64,000 nt of DNA from Paenibacillus tepidiphilus. GTDB taxonomy: Bacteria > Bacillota > Bacilli > Paenibacillales > Paenibacillaceae. How positions within the stretch are numbered: the first letter of the stretch is position 1; each line of letters opens with the position of its first letter. The DNA lies in contig NZ_VWRQ01000008.1 in NCBI RefSeq assembly GCF_008635795.1, positions 186,001 through 250,000 of the forward strand. Reading direction: 5' to 3'. The notes below the pieces were generated by a model. That model saw nothing but the letters and a program-made list of their open reading frames with translations. It was not told where the DNA came from and did not search any database. The translations under genes and the position numbers were made by a program. This document shows, in pieces, positions 50,821 to 60,197 of the stretch.

Positions 50821-52718
50821 GCGAAACGAATAATAGCTTCAAGCGTCCTCCGCGCCGCCCAGGCGGCTTCGGCCCCGGCCATGGTCCGGGCGGACCGGGC
50901 ATGCGGATGCCGGCCGAGAAGGCCAAGGATTTCAAAGGAACGCTGCGCCGGCTGATCCGTTATCTGCGCCCGAAACAGGTGCAGCTGCTGATCGTGTTCA
51001 TCACGGCGATTGCCAGTACGGTCTTTAATATTTTCAGCCCGAAGGTCATGGGGAAGGCGACCACCAAGCTGTTCGAGGGCGCGTACGGCATGCTGACGGG
51101 AGTTCCGGATGCGAAGATTGATTTTGCATACATCAATCAAATTCTGATTCTGCTGGGCTTCCTCTATCTGTTCAGCGCGCTGTTCAGCTATGTACAGCAA
51201 TACGTAATGTCCGGCGTGGCGCAGAAGGTTGTGTTCGATATGCGCGAGCAGATTAATCACAAGCTGGAGCGCCTGCCGCTGAAATATTTCGATTCGCGGA
51301 CGCACGGGGAAATTCTCAGCCGGGCGACCAATGATGTGGACAACATCAGCACCACGCTGCAGCAGAGCTTGACACAGCTGATTACGTCCATCGTAACGCT
51401 GGTCGGCGTGATCGTGATGATGCTGACCATCAGCCCGTGGCTGACGCTGATTACCGTCGTCACCCTGCCGCTGAGCTTTGTGGTTATTATGCTGATCACG
51501 AAGCGTTCGCAGGGCTACTTCATCAGCCAGCAGAAATCCCTGGGCCAGCTGAACGGCCATGTTGAGGAAATGTACACCGGCCACCGGATCATCAAGGCCT
51601 TCGGCCGCGAGAAGCAGTCGGTGGATGATTTCAAGGCAATCAATGAAGAGCTGTACAATTCCGGCTGGAGATCCCAGTTCATCTCCGGGATGATCATGCC
51701 GCTGATGATGTTCATCGGCAACCTGGGCTATGTGCTGGTCTGCGTAGTCGGCGGGATCTTCGTGACCCGCAAGGTCATCGAGGTCGGTGACATTCAGGCG
51801 TTCATCCAATATTCGCGCCAGTTCACCCAGCCGATTACGCAAACGGCCAATATCGCGAACATTATCCAGTCGACGGTTGCTTCCGCAGAGCGGGTGTTTG
51901 AGCTGCTGGATGAAGAAGAGGAAGTTCCGGAAGTGGAGTCCTCCGCCAGACGTCCGGCTGTTGCCGAGGAAGGCAGCGTGGAATTCCGCCATGTGAAGTT
52001 CGGCTATAAGGAAGATGAGCCGCTGATCGAAGATATGAACATTGAAGTCAGCCCTGGCCAGACTATCGCCATTGTCGGACCGACCGGTGCCGGCAAGACG
52101 ACGCTGATCAATCTGCTCATGCGCTTCTATGAAATTATCGGCGGTGAGATTCTGATCGACGGAGTCAACATCACCGCGATGAAGCGCGGCGAGCTGCGCA
52201 GCAAATTCGGGATGGTGCTGCAGGATACCTGGCTGTTCAACGGCACAATTATGGAGAATATAGCTTACGGGCGTGAAGGGGCGACGGAAGCCGACGTGGT
52301 GCGGGCCGCCAAGGCGGCCCATGCCGATCATTTTATCCGGACCCTGCCGCTTGGCTACAACACGGTGCTCAATGAGGAAGCTTCGAATATCTCCCAGGGT
52401 CAAAAGCAATTGCTGACCATCGCCCGGGCCATCCTCGCCGACCCGTCCATCCTGATCCTCGACGAAGCAACCAGCAGCGTCGATACCCGGACGGAAGTGC
52501 AGATCCAGAAAGCGATGAAGGCGCTGATGACCGGCAGAACCAGCTTTGTGATTGCCCACCGCCTCTCGACGATCCGCGATGCCGATCTCATCCTTGTGAT
52601 GAACAAGGGCAGCGTTATCGAGAAGGGGACGCATGAAGAGCTGCTGGCGCAGGAAGGCTTCTATGCTGATCTGTACAACAGCCAATTTTCTGACGGCGAC
52701 CTGCCCGATGTGGGTTAA
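50817..52718 (+). CDS. Heterodimeric ABC exporter subunit 2 (multidrug type)
   Basis: 633 residues. A Gly/Pro-rich N-terminal tail (RPPRRPGGFGPGHGPGGPG) precedes six helices and an ATPase with Walker A GPTGAGKTT, signature ISQGQKQLLTIARAI and Walker B ILILDEATSSVD with the catalytic Glu. It is the catalytically complete partner of the preceding subunit (four-base overlap), as in BmrD or TM288. It probably exports drugs or lipids. A terminator follows. Confidence 0.91.
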   Translation: MSETNNSFKRPPRRPGGFGPGHGPGGPGMRMPAEKAKDFKGTLRRLIRYLRPKQVQLLIVFITAIASTVFNIFSPKVMGKATTKLFEGAYGMLTGVPDAKIDFAYINQILILLGFLYLFSALFSYVQQYVMSGVAQKVVFDMREQINHKLERLPLKYFDSRTHGEILSRATNDVDNISTTLQQSLTQLITSIVTLVGVIVMMLTISPWLTLITVVTLPLSFVVIMLITKRSQGYFISQQKSLGQLNGHVEEMYTGHRIIKAFGREKQSVDDFKAINEELYNSGWRSQFISGMIMPLMMFIGNLGYVLVCVVGGIFVTRKVIEVGDIQAFIQYSRQFTQPITQTANIANIIQSTVASAERVFELLDEEEEVPEVESSARRPAVAEEGSVEFRHVKFGYKEDEPLIEDMNIEVSPGQTIAIVGPTGAGKTTLINLLMRFYEIIGGEILIDGVNITAMKRGELRSKFGMVLQDTWLFNGTIMENIAYGREGATEADVVRAAKAAHADHFIRTLPLGYNTVLNEEASNISQGQKQLLTIARAILADPSILILDEATSSVDTRTEVQIQKAMKALMTGRTSFVIAHRLSTIRDADLILVMNKGSVIEKGTHEELLAQEGFYADLYNSQFSDGDLPDVG

Positions 52719-52765
52719 GAGCGCCAATAACGGGCAATCCTGTAATTGAATAGTGCGGCAACAGA

Positions 52766-52820
52766 ACGCCCCTTTGCATATTTAGCCGACTTGGCTGGAC
52801 CGTGCAGAGGGGTGTTTTTT
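52766..52820 (+). terminator. Terminator of the MarR-ABC operon
   Basis: ACGCCCCT pairs with AGGGGTGT (one G-U), with a TGCA/TGCA extension and a long loop, followed by six T. Confidence 0.8.
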
Positions 52821-52863
52821 GGTAGCTGTAACGATTATTTTTACTTGTTTCTGAAAAAAAGAT

Positions 52864-52892
52864 TTGCCTAAAATTTTTAGGGTATATATGAT
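52864..52892 (+). promoter_or_regulatory. Promoter and operator of the MMPL transporter gene
   Basis: TTGCCT (52864-52869) and TATGAT (52887-52892) are 17 bp apart. Between them CCTAAA-ATT-TTTAGG (52867-52881) is a perfect inverted repeat. It has the same CCTAA/TTAGG half-sites as the MarR operon operator at 48495, but in the opposite orientation. A common regulator is conceivable. Confidence 0.6.
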
Positions 52893-52955
52893 AAGGATAA
52901 AAAATGACCCGCGGTTCATTTGGGATTCGCGGTAGGGGAAAGAGAGAGTGAAACC

Positions 52956-55172
52956 ATGTCAGGCTACGGAAAATGGGTGGCAGGCAGCAAGACCAAGTGG
53001 GTTACGCTTGGAATATGGATCGCCGTCATTGCGGTATTGACTATGGTATGGCCATCCGTCAATTCGCAGGTGATTAACAACGCACAGAATCTCCCGGATG
53101 ATGCGCAGTCGGTACGGGCTTCCGCAGTGGCGGAGACGGAATTCCCGGCGGGAAGCGGGGTACCGGCCCTGCTGGTATGGCACCGGGAGGGCGGACTGTC
53201 TGAACAGGATTTATTACATATCATTGCCGTTTATGGCGGCCTGGAGCAAGAGCCGCTGATGCACCAGAATTTCGTGCCGCCGCTCGGCCAGGTGCCGCCG
53301 CAGGCGCTGCAGGCGTCATTGTCGGAGGACCGCAGTACCCTGGTGACACCGGTGCTGTTCGACAAGTCGGCGGACAGCGGTGAGCTTGGAGATTCGGTGT
53401 CTGACCTGAAGGAACGGATCAAGGAGACGACGGGAAGCGACCCGGCCTCCGCTCCGGCGGACGGCAGTGAGCTGAGCCTGCGCGTATCCGGACCGGTCGG
53501 CATCTCCATTGATGCCACCGGACTGTTCGAGGATGCCGATGTAGCCCTGCTGATCGCTACGGTGCTGCTGGTGCTGGTGTTCCTGCTTCTCATCTACCGC
53601 TCGCCAATTCTGGCGCTGATTCCGCTGGTAGCGGTCGGCTTTGCTTATCTGGCCGTCAGCCCGGTGCTGGGCAAGATGGCCCAGGAAGGCTGGATTACCG
53701 TCGATTCGCAGGCGGTTTCAATTATGACGGTGCTCCTGTTCGGAGCCGGAACGGACTATTGCCTGTTCCTGATCGCCCGCTTCCGCCAGCTGCTGAAGGT
53801 GGAGGAGAGCAAGGGCCGCGCGCTGCTCGGCGCAATCTCCCAGGCCTCCGGCGCCATTGCCATGAGCGGCTTCACTGTGGTAATGGCACTGTTCGCCCTG
53901 CTGCTGGCCAAATACGGGGCATATCACCGCTTCGCCGTGCCGTTCAGCCTGTCGATTCTGATTATGGGCATCGCAAGTCTGACGCTGGTACCGGCGCTGC
54001 TCGCGATCTTCGGACGAACGTCCTTCTTCCCGTTCATTCCGCGTACACCGGAGATGGAAGCGGAGCGTGCACGGGCCAAGGGTAAGCCGGCTCCGCAGCC
54101 GAAGCCCCGCAAGAAGGGCATCGGACAACTGGTGGTATCCCGGCCTTGGGCGATTGTGGGCATTACCGTCGTCCTGCTCGGGGTGCTGGCTTCCTTCTCG
54201 ACAGGCATCAAATTCACTTATGATCTGTTGTCCTCGTTCCCCGAGGATATGGAATCCCGCCAGGGCTTTGAGCTGATCGGCGAACAATTCTCCCCTGGAG
54301 AGCTGGCTCCGGCGAAGCTGATGCTCGACACGGAAGGCCTTGTGGACGGAGAAGACATGAAGGTGATTCTCTCCGGACTGTCTTATGTGGATACCGTATC
54401 GGACCCGCAGCAGGGCGCGGTCAACAAGAATATTCTCGGGTACGATATTGAATTCAAGGAGAACCCGTACTCTCTGGAGGCGATGAACCATATTCCGGCA
54501 CTGCTGGATACGGCGGAGGGGGCACTGATTGATGCCGGTATCTCCGATCCGGACGAGAGTGTGTGGGTCAGCGGGCAGACGGCCACCCAATATGATACGA
54601 AGGAGCTTGGCGAGCGGGATACCGACCTGATTATCCCCGTCGTTATTGCCCTGATTACACTGCTGCTGCTGATTTATCTGCGGTCGGTCACCGCTACTAT
54701 CTATCTGGTGGCGACTGTCATTCTGTCCTTCTTCTCGGCGCTGGGCCTGGGCTGGGTGATCATTCACTACGTGCTCGGCGCAGATGCTATCCAAGGGGCG
54801 ATTCCGCTGTATTCCTTCGTCTTCCTGGTGGCGCTGGGTGAGGATTACAACATCTTCATGATCTCGAACATTTGGAAAAAGCGTAAGATTATGCCGCTGA
54901 AGCAGGCCATCGCCGAAGGGGTGAACGAGACCGGTGCGGTCATCACCTCCGCCGGCATTATTCTCGCCGGCACCTTCGCCGTGCTGGCCTCGCTGCCGAT
55001 CCAGGTGCTGGTGCAGTTCGGTATCATCACCGCCATCGGCGTGCTGCTGGACACGTTCATCGTCCGGCCGTTCCTGGTGCCGGCGATTACGGTGCTGCTG
55101 GGCCGTCATGCCTTCTGGCCGGGCAAGCACCATGAGGTGGAGCAGGCGCAGCCTGCACCCGGGGAACGCTGA
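52956..55172 (+). CDS. MMPL-family transporter
   Basis: 738 residues. The RND/MMPL pattern is clear: one helix, a large extracellular loop (about 40-175), five or six helices with AGTDYCLFLIARFR, a second loop and a second set with ALGEDYNIFMISNIWKKRK. Such proteins export lipids or drugs with the proton gradient. The ATG at 52956 follows a purine-rich stretch; an upstream ATG-type start at 52920 is less likely. It lies just after the ABC exporter operon and has its own promoter with a related operator. Confidence 0.9.
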   Translation: MSGYGKWVAGSKTKWVTLGIWIAVIAVLTMVWPSVNSQVINNAQNLPDDAQSVRASAVAETEFPAGSGVPALLVWHREGGLSEQDLLHIIAVYGGLEQEPLMHQNFVPPLGQVPPQALQASLSEDRSTLVTPVLFDKSADSGELGDSVSDLKERIKETTGSDPASAPADGSELSLRVSGPVGISIDATGLFEDADVALLIATVLLVLVFLLLIYRSPILALIPLVAVGFAYLAVSPVLGKMAQEGWITVDSQAVSIMTVLLFGAGTDYCLFLIARFRQLLKVEESKGRALLGAISQASGAIAMSGFTVVMALFALLLAKYGAYHRFAVPFSLSILIMGIASLTLVPALLAIFGRTSFFPFIPRTPEMEAERARAKGKPAPQPKPRKKGIGQLVVSRPWAIVGITVVLLGVLASFSTGIKFTYDLLSSFPEDMESRQGFELIGEQFSPGELAPAKLMLDTEGLVDGEDMKVILSGLSYVDTVSDPQQGAVNKNILGYDIEFKENPYSLEAMNHIPALLDTAEGALIDAGISDPDESVWVSGQTATQYDTKELGERDTDLIIPVVIALITLLLLIYLRSVTATIYLVATVILSFFSALGLGWVIIHYVLGADAIQGAIPLYSFVFLVALGEDYNIFMISNIWKKRKIMPLKQAIAEGVNETGAVITSAGIILAGTFAVLASLPIQVLVQFGIITAIGVLLDTFIVRPFLVPAITVLLGRHAFWPGKHHEVEQAQPAPGER

Positions 55173-55286
55173 GCCTGAAGCGTACCGCAAGATGAAATAA
55201 ATTCAAGGATGGCAGGTGAAAGCTTCCGATATGGACTGCTGATCAGTTCGGCAGTCTATAATGGATGTTCACCCGGCCCAACATTG

Positions 55287-55332
55287 AAGGGGATGCCCGT
55301 GGGCCAGTTACTGGCTGCATGGGCATCCCCTT
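55287..55332. terminator. Bidirectional terminator between the MMPL and ABC genes
   Basis: AAGGGGATGCCC and GGGCATCCCCTT are perfect twelve-base arms with a 22-base loop, between convergent genes. T-tracts are weak on both sides. Confidence 0.75.
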
Positions 55333-55355
55333 CTCTTGTCCGGCGTCCGCACCGG

Positions 55356-56264
55356 TCAGTCCGCTGCCGGCTCCTTCTTGGCGGCGCCCGGCGTCATGAC
55401 GATCGTTCCCTCCACCAGCTCCAGGCGGACCTTATTGGTATCGCCCGCTCCGATGGATTCCAGATAAGCCGCCGGAATTTGCAGGCGGCCGGCTTTATCC
55501 AGGATGGCGTATTCCACATGGGATTGCTCCGCGGCAGCCGCCGCTTCCATATCCCGCTCCAGCGCCTCCAGCTCTTCCGTGTAAGAGATGCGGCGGAGCA
55601 TCTCCGAGGAGGTCTTGCCGTCACGGATGGACACGACACGGTCGACCTTGCGGGCGAGCTGGAGGTCATGAGTCACGATAACAATCGTAATTCCGATGGT
55701 CCGGTTCAGTTCGCGGAACAGATCGAGTATCTGCTCCGACATGCGGGTATCGAGCGACCCGGTCGGCTCGTCGGCCAGCAGCAGCTTCGGGCTGTTGGCG
55801 AGGGCAATGGCAATCGCCACCCGCTGCTGCTCCCCGCCGGAGAGCTGCTGGAGCCGGCTGTGCCGCCGGTGGCTGAGCCCGACGGCCTCCAGCAGCTCGG
55901 CTGCGCGCTGCTTCTTCCGCCGCCCGCGCAGGAGAATAGGCAGCTCCACGTTCTCCTGCGCGGTCAGATAAGGAATCAGATTGCGCGCATTGTTCTGCCA
56001 TACGAAGCCTACGCTTTCCCGTTTGTAGCGGACGAGCTCCCGGGCGCTCATCTTCAGCATGTTCTTTCCGTCTACGGTCAGCATGCCCGCCGAGGGACGG
56101 TCCAGACCGCCCAGCATATTCAGCAGAGTGGACTTGCCGCTGCCGCTGTTGCCGATGATCGCCATCAGCTCGCCCGTCTGCACCTCGAGGTCAAGCCCCT
56201 GCAGGGCAAATACCTCCAGGTCTGCGGCCTTGAAGATTTTGACCAGTCCTTCGCATTGAATCAT
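55356..56264 (-). CDS. MacB/LolD-type ABC ATPase with a C-terminal AbrB-like domain
   Basis: 302 residues. Walker A GNSGSGKST, signature [15 protein letters not shown] and Walker B LLLADEPTGSLD are those of the MacB/LolD export ATPases. After about residue 240 there is an extra domain (YAILDKAGRLQIPAAYLESIG, split as seen; then NKVRLELVEGTIVM) that reads as a swapped-hairpin AbrB/MazE DNA-binding fold. Such tails on ABC ATPases are unusual. It is the last gene of the four-gene efflux operon, 3 bp after the permease stop. Confidence 0.87.
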   Translation of the reverse strand: MIQCEGLVKIFKAADLEVFALQGLDLEVQTGELMAIIGNSGSGKSTLLNMLGGLDRPSAGMLTVDGKNMLKMSARELVRYKRESVGFVWQNNARNLIPYLTAQENVELPILLRGRRKKQRAAELLEAVGLSHRRHSRLQQLSGGEQQRVAIAIALANSPKLLLADEPTGSLDTRMSEQILDLFRELNRTIGITIVIVTHDLQLARKVDRVVSIRDGKTSSEMLRRISYTEELEALERDMEAAAAAEQSHVEYAILDKAGRLQIPAAYLESIGAGDTNKVRLELVEGTIVMTPGAAKKEPAAD

Positions 56265-56267
56265 CGT

Positions 56268-59141
56268 CTAATCCTCCCCCAGCTTCAATGCCTGATGGAT
56301 GCGCAGGCGGGATAGCATATATCCCAGAATGCCCAGCCCCAGCAGCAGTGTGAATCCGACAATAACATAAAGTCTGGCGAAGTCGCCGGCGGCCAGAATG
56401 ACGCGGAACGGCGGAACGAGGCTGCCGGGATTGAAGGCGATCTGGAAGTTCGGCACGAACAGCCGGCTGGCGATGTTGCCGGTCAAGGCGCCGATCAGCA
56501 CTGCCATGCCGGAGGTCAACAGCTGCTCCAGGGCGAGCATTCCGATCAGCTGGCGGAGCGATAAGCCCATCGCCCGCATAATGCCGTTCTGGAGGGTCCG
56601 GCCTTTAAGCGAGAGGACCCAGTACAGCAGGAAGCCGACAAAGGTGACGGCCACCGAGACCAGAAAGCCGAGCGTCAGCACTCCGTTAACCGCCATCAGG
56701 AACGGATCGTTCTTGAGCCGGACCAGCTCCTCGCGGGTATTGGTGATGCCCGTCAGAGGCAGCTTCTCCTCCTCTATCCCTGCATAGAAAGCGGCGGTAT
56801 CCGCACCCGGCTTCAGCTTCAGCCATACTTGATAGGGCTCCAGCGCAAGCTGGAGCTGAATCTGCGACAGATGCCCGACAATAAGCATCGGTCCGGCCGG
56901 CTCCTCGGAATCGCCGGAGGCCTGAACGGACCCGGCGGGCGGAAGCGGGTTAAACGTCGGGAAATAGGGGAGAATGCCGTAGACGACAAACGACTGGGAG
57001 CTGTAATCGTCCCAGCTGATCGACAGCGAGTCACCCGGCTTCAGCCCGTTCTGCCCGGCCAGGGACTCCGAGACCAGCACGGCACGGGAATCCGGTGCCA
57101 TCAGATTCAGATAGTCGGCCAGCGGCCGCTCCAGCAGCGGCGGAGAGAACCAGGCGGTGCGGCCGAAGTCATCGGTGTCGATGCCCATCAGCCTGGCTGT
57201 GCCTCTGCCTTCTCCTGCGGTGAACTCCGCATCCTCCTTAATAAATACCTTGGCAGCATGCTCCACGCCCGGAAGCTCCGGATAAGGGTCGAATGGAGGC
57301 TCTGTATAATGAACCGGACCCTCTGCTGCGGCGGCCTCCGCGTACGGCCCGGCAGCGCCCTCCACAGGGGCATCGTTCGGCCATTTGGCTGTGAGGACGA
57401 ACTCCGCCCCGTTCTTGTAACGAATCTGCTCCTCCATGTTGTTGTTGATCGTCCGGGCGGCACCGGCGCTGAATACACCCGTGGCCAGCGTGATGATGAG
57501 GAAAATCATCAGGAACTGATACTGGCTGCCGGCCCGGCCCACCTGAATCAGTGTGGCGTACCAGGCAGGCGGCCACCACTTCCGTCCGGCCCTGTACAGA
57601 AGCCTGAGCAGCAGAGGGTACAGCCGCAGCAGCAGCAGTCCGCCGCCAAGGATGAACAGCGCCGGCACCACGAATTGCAGCGGATCAATCTGCAGCGCGT
57701 CCGAGGCGAGTCCCAGCTCCTGCAGATTCTTTTGCCGGTTGCCGAAGGTGTACAATCCATAGAAGGAGACGGCAAGCAGCAGCAGGTCCAGGAAGGACTT
57801 GTGCCACAGCGGTGTATTGTGCCGGCGTGCGGCCTGCTGTTTATGGGCGATGATGTTGACCCGTGATGCCCGTATAACCGGGATCAGGGACATCGCGAAG
57901 CAGAGTGCCGCCGCAACTGCCGCGTAACCGAAGGCAGCGGCATCGACATGCGCCGGCAGGCTGGAGCGTCGGACGAACTGCAGGAACCCGCTGGATGCCC
58001 CGAGCATCCGCGTAAGCAGCAGGGCCAGGAAGGGGCCGGAGAGCAGCGCCGCTGCGCTGAGCAGCAGGGCTTCGGCGGCGAAGGCTGAAACCACCTGCCA
58101 GCGCGCAGCCCCCCGGCTCAGCAGGACGGCGATTTCGTTCTTTTGCCGCTCGGCCGTCAGATTCGCAACCATGTACATGTAGAAGCCAAGCATGATCAGC
58201 ACAGGCACGTTCAACGACCACATCAGCCGGTCCAGCTGCTGCGAGCGTTCGAAATAACGCTCGATCGTGGTCGCCGCCGGAATCTCAATCGAGGTCTGAT
58301 ATGGATGCACCCGGGCATAAATCGCCTGCTGGACCTGTTCGTTCGCTGCGAGGAAAGGGGCGATATTGCTTACTTCCATCTGGGTATAATCCATGACCAC
58401 ATACCAGCTTGCCGAGGAGAGATCTGTCAGGCGTCCGGCTTCCAGCTCGGCCTGGAACAGCTGGTCGTTCATGACGAACATATTGTTGAAATCGCTCAGG
58501 CCCGGTGTGCGGAAGAACAAGTCATCCTCACGTGCATTCTCGAAGACGCCGACTGGGCGAATGCGGATATGAACATTGCGTTTGTCATCATCGAGTGTTA
58601 TCGCCGTGCCCAGGACGAAATCCAGCTTCTGCAGTGTGCGCTGCGTTACCATGACTTCATAAGCGCCTTCGCTGTCCGGTTGCGCCAGGGGCAGTCTTCC
58701 GTCAATCAGCTTCACATGATCAGCGAGTCCGGCAACGCTGCGGATTCCGCCGGTCTGCTTCTGGCGCTGGGTCTCTTCCCGTCCGGCCACACTCACATCC
58801 AGCATCTTCAGACTGACCTCAGACACCAGCTCGCGGACCGGGAGCCCGAAGCCTGCCGCCCCTTTGCCGTGCATGTATGAATCCAGCGCTTCCCGTGTCT
58901 GTATGCGCTTCTGCGCATCTTCATCAGCCAACATAACCTTGGCGTAATAAGTCCCGGCATACTTGTTGCTGTCCTTCTGGAGCTGCTCCAGTTCCTTCAC
59001 GAGCATGCGGGAGAGGATGGCCTCGGAATAGACCGGCATAGTGCTAACCAGTGCGGTAGTCAGCACCATGCCGGTGAACAGGCTGAGCACCAGCCACTTA
59101 TTGTTGATCATTCTCCGGAAAATCATCGTTAACAGGGCCAT
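56268..59141 (-). CDS. Large FtsX-type ABC permease
   Basis: 957 residues. A first helix near residue 12-35 is followed by a large extracellular domain, then three helices (about 315-440) and a second FtsX domain with helices (about 480-570) and another external domain, and a last helical bundle (about 830-950). This double-FtsX plan is typical of MacB-like permeases in Gram-positives. GGAAGG lies five bases before the ATG at 59141. It serves with the adaptor lipoprotein upstream and the ATPases at both ends of the operon. Confidence 0.86.
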   Translation of the reverse strand: MALLTMIFRRMINNKWLVLSLFTGMVLTTALVSTMPVYSEAILSRMLVKELEQLQKDSNKYAGTYYAKVMLADEDAQKRIQTREALDSYMHGKGAAGFGLPVRELVSEVSLKMLDVSVAGREETQRQKQTGGIRSVAGLADHVKLIDGRLPLAQPDSEGAYEVMVTQRTLQKLDFVLGTAITLDDDKRNVHIRIRPVGVFENAREDDLFFRTPGLSDFNNMFVMNDQLFQAELEAGRLTDLSSASWYVVMDYTQMEVSNIAPFLAANEQVQQAIYARVHPYQTSIEIPAATTIERYFERSQQLDRLMWSLNVPVLIMLGFYMYMVANLTAERQKNEIAVLLSRGAARWQVVSAFAAEALLLSAAALLSGPFLALLLTRMLGASSGFLQFVRRSSLPAHVDAAAFGYAAVAAALCFAMSLIPVIRASRVNIIAHKQQAARRHNTPLWHKSFLDLLLLAVSFYGLYTFGNRQKNLQELGLASDALQIDPLQFVVPALFILGGGLLLLRLYPLLLRLLYRAGRKWWPPAWYATLIQVGRAGSQYQFLMIFLIITLATGVFSAGAARTINNNMEEQIRYKNGAEFVLTAKWPNDAPVEGAAGPYAEAAAAEGPVHYTEPPFDPYPELPGVEHAAKVFIKEDAEFTAGEGRGTARLMGIDTDDFGRTAWFSPPLLERPLADYLNLMAPDSRAVLVSESLAGQNGLKPGDSLSISWDDYSSQSFVVYGILPYFPTFNPLPPAGSVQASGDSEEPAGPMLIVGHLSQIQLQLALEPYQVWLKLKPGADTAAFYAGIEEEKLPLTGITNTREELVRLKNDPFLMAVNGVLTLGFLVSVAVTFVGFLLYWVLSLKGRTLQNGIMRAMGLSLRQLIGMLALEQLLTSGMAVLIGALTGNIASRLFVPNFQIAFNPGSLVPPFRVILAAGDFARLYVIVGFTLLLGLGILGYMLSRLRIHQALKLGED

Positions 59142-59174
59142 GTATACCTTCCCTTCAGCGGCCATTGCTCGCCG

Positions 59175-60197
59175 TTATTGCAGCACAATCACATCGCCTT
59201 CTTCCAGTCCCTTCACAATCTCCACTTCGGTTGAACCGGTGATTCCGGCCTCCACATCGACTTCCCGCAAGCGGTTGCCTTCCTCCAGGACACGTACGAA
59301 GGTACGCCCCATATAGCTGCGCAGGCCGTTCTTGGGAATGATAATGACATCCTCCCTCTGCTGGGTGATGATCCGTACGTCAGCCAGGGAGCCGATCTCC
59401 ACATCGCCTGCCAGGCCTCCGACATCGAGATAGATCGTCCGGGCATTCTTGTCTGCGAGCTCTTTGTTAAGGGTAGCCGGGGCGGAGCCCGGGGTCTGGA
59501 CAACCTTGGCGGCATACGCCTTCTTGTCGATGGTTACCTCGGCGCCCGTACCAACATCGACCTTGCTGAGATCGGTTCCGGGATCAATGGATAAGGCCAG
59601 GCGCAGCCGGGTCGGGTCGGAGATCATGACCAGAGTCTGGTAGGGCTCAACAGGATCGCCTTCCTTCAGGGACTCGGCGAAGGTCACCTGTCCATCGATA
59701 GCGGCGGTAAGAATCTTGCTGTCGAACTGGGCTTTCAGCCGTTTATATTTGAGCTCTTCAATCTCCAGCTGCAGGGAGGCGATCCGCCGGGCATCGGCAT
59801 CCCCCTTCGGTGTGTTCTTGTAAGCATACTTGGCGCGTTCAAGCGCCAGCTCCTGTTCCTTGAGCTGCAGATCCATCCCGTCGAGGGTAAGCCGGGCCAG
59901 CACATCGCCCTTCTTCACCTTGTCTCCGGCGCTGACGTCGATCTTGTCGATGCGGCCGCCTTGGCCTGTGTACTGGGCAGCTTCCGTCAAGACGGAGACG
60001 AAATTGCCGTTGCCGCCAAGCTCCTTGGTGATTGTGCCTTTCCTGGCGGCCTCCGTCCGGTAATTCTCCTGGGCCGGCTTGACCAGGGGGGGCTGCAGCT
60101 CGGCATCCTCTGCCGGGAGCAGGGAGCAGCCGGAGAGCGATACGGCCAGCAGCAGGCCGCCGGTCAGGGCGGCGAATCGTTTAGCGGGCTGCGACAA
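59175..60197 (-). CDS. MacA-like efflux adaptor lipoprotein
   Basis: About 340 residues. A signal peptide ends with lipobox SLSGC, so the protein is anchored outside. A biotinyl-lipoyl-type hairpin (GGRIDKIDVSAGDKVKKGDVLARL), a coiled coil (about 110-160), the second half (DSKILTAAIDGQVTF) and a beta-barrel with a C-terminal EVEIVKGLEEGDVIVL are as in HlyD/MacA adaptors. The start is uncertain: GGAGG favours a TTG at 60197, while ATGs at 60218 and 60206 lack spacing. It overlaps the upstream ATPase gene. Confidence 0.87.
   Translation of the reverse strand: MSQPAKRFAALTGGLLLAVSLSGCSLLPAEDAELQPPLVKPAQENYRTEAARKGTITKELGGNGNFVSVLTEAAQYTGQGGRIDKIDVSAGDKVKKGDVLARLTLDGMDLQLKEQELALERAKYAYKNTPKGDADARRIASLQLEIEELKYKRLKAQFDSKILTAAIDGQVTFAESLKEGDPVEPYQTLVMISDPTRLRLALSIDPGTDLSKVDVGTGAEVTIDKKAYAAKVVQTPGSAPATLNKELADKNARTIYLDVGGLAGDVEIGSLADVRIITQQREDVIIIPKNGLRSYMGRTFVRVLEEGNRLREVDVEAGITGSTEVEIVKGLEEGDVIVLQ

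Noticed and set aside
50745..52727. Long minus-strand open frame opposite the second ABC exporter gene
   Set aside because: It is antisense to a gene with full ABC motifs, has His/Gln/Asp-rich low-complexity translation and no recognisable domain; a result of high-GC codon use.
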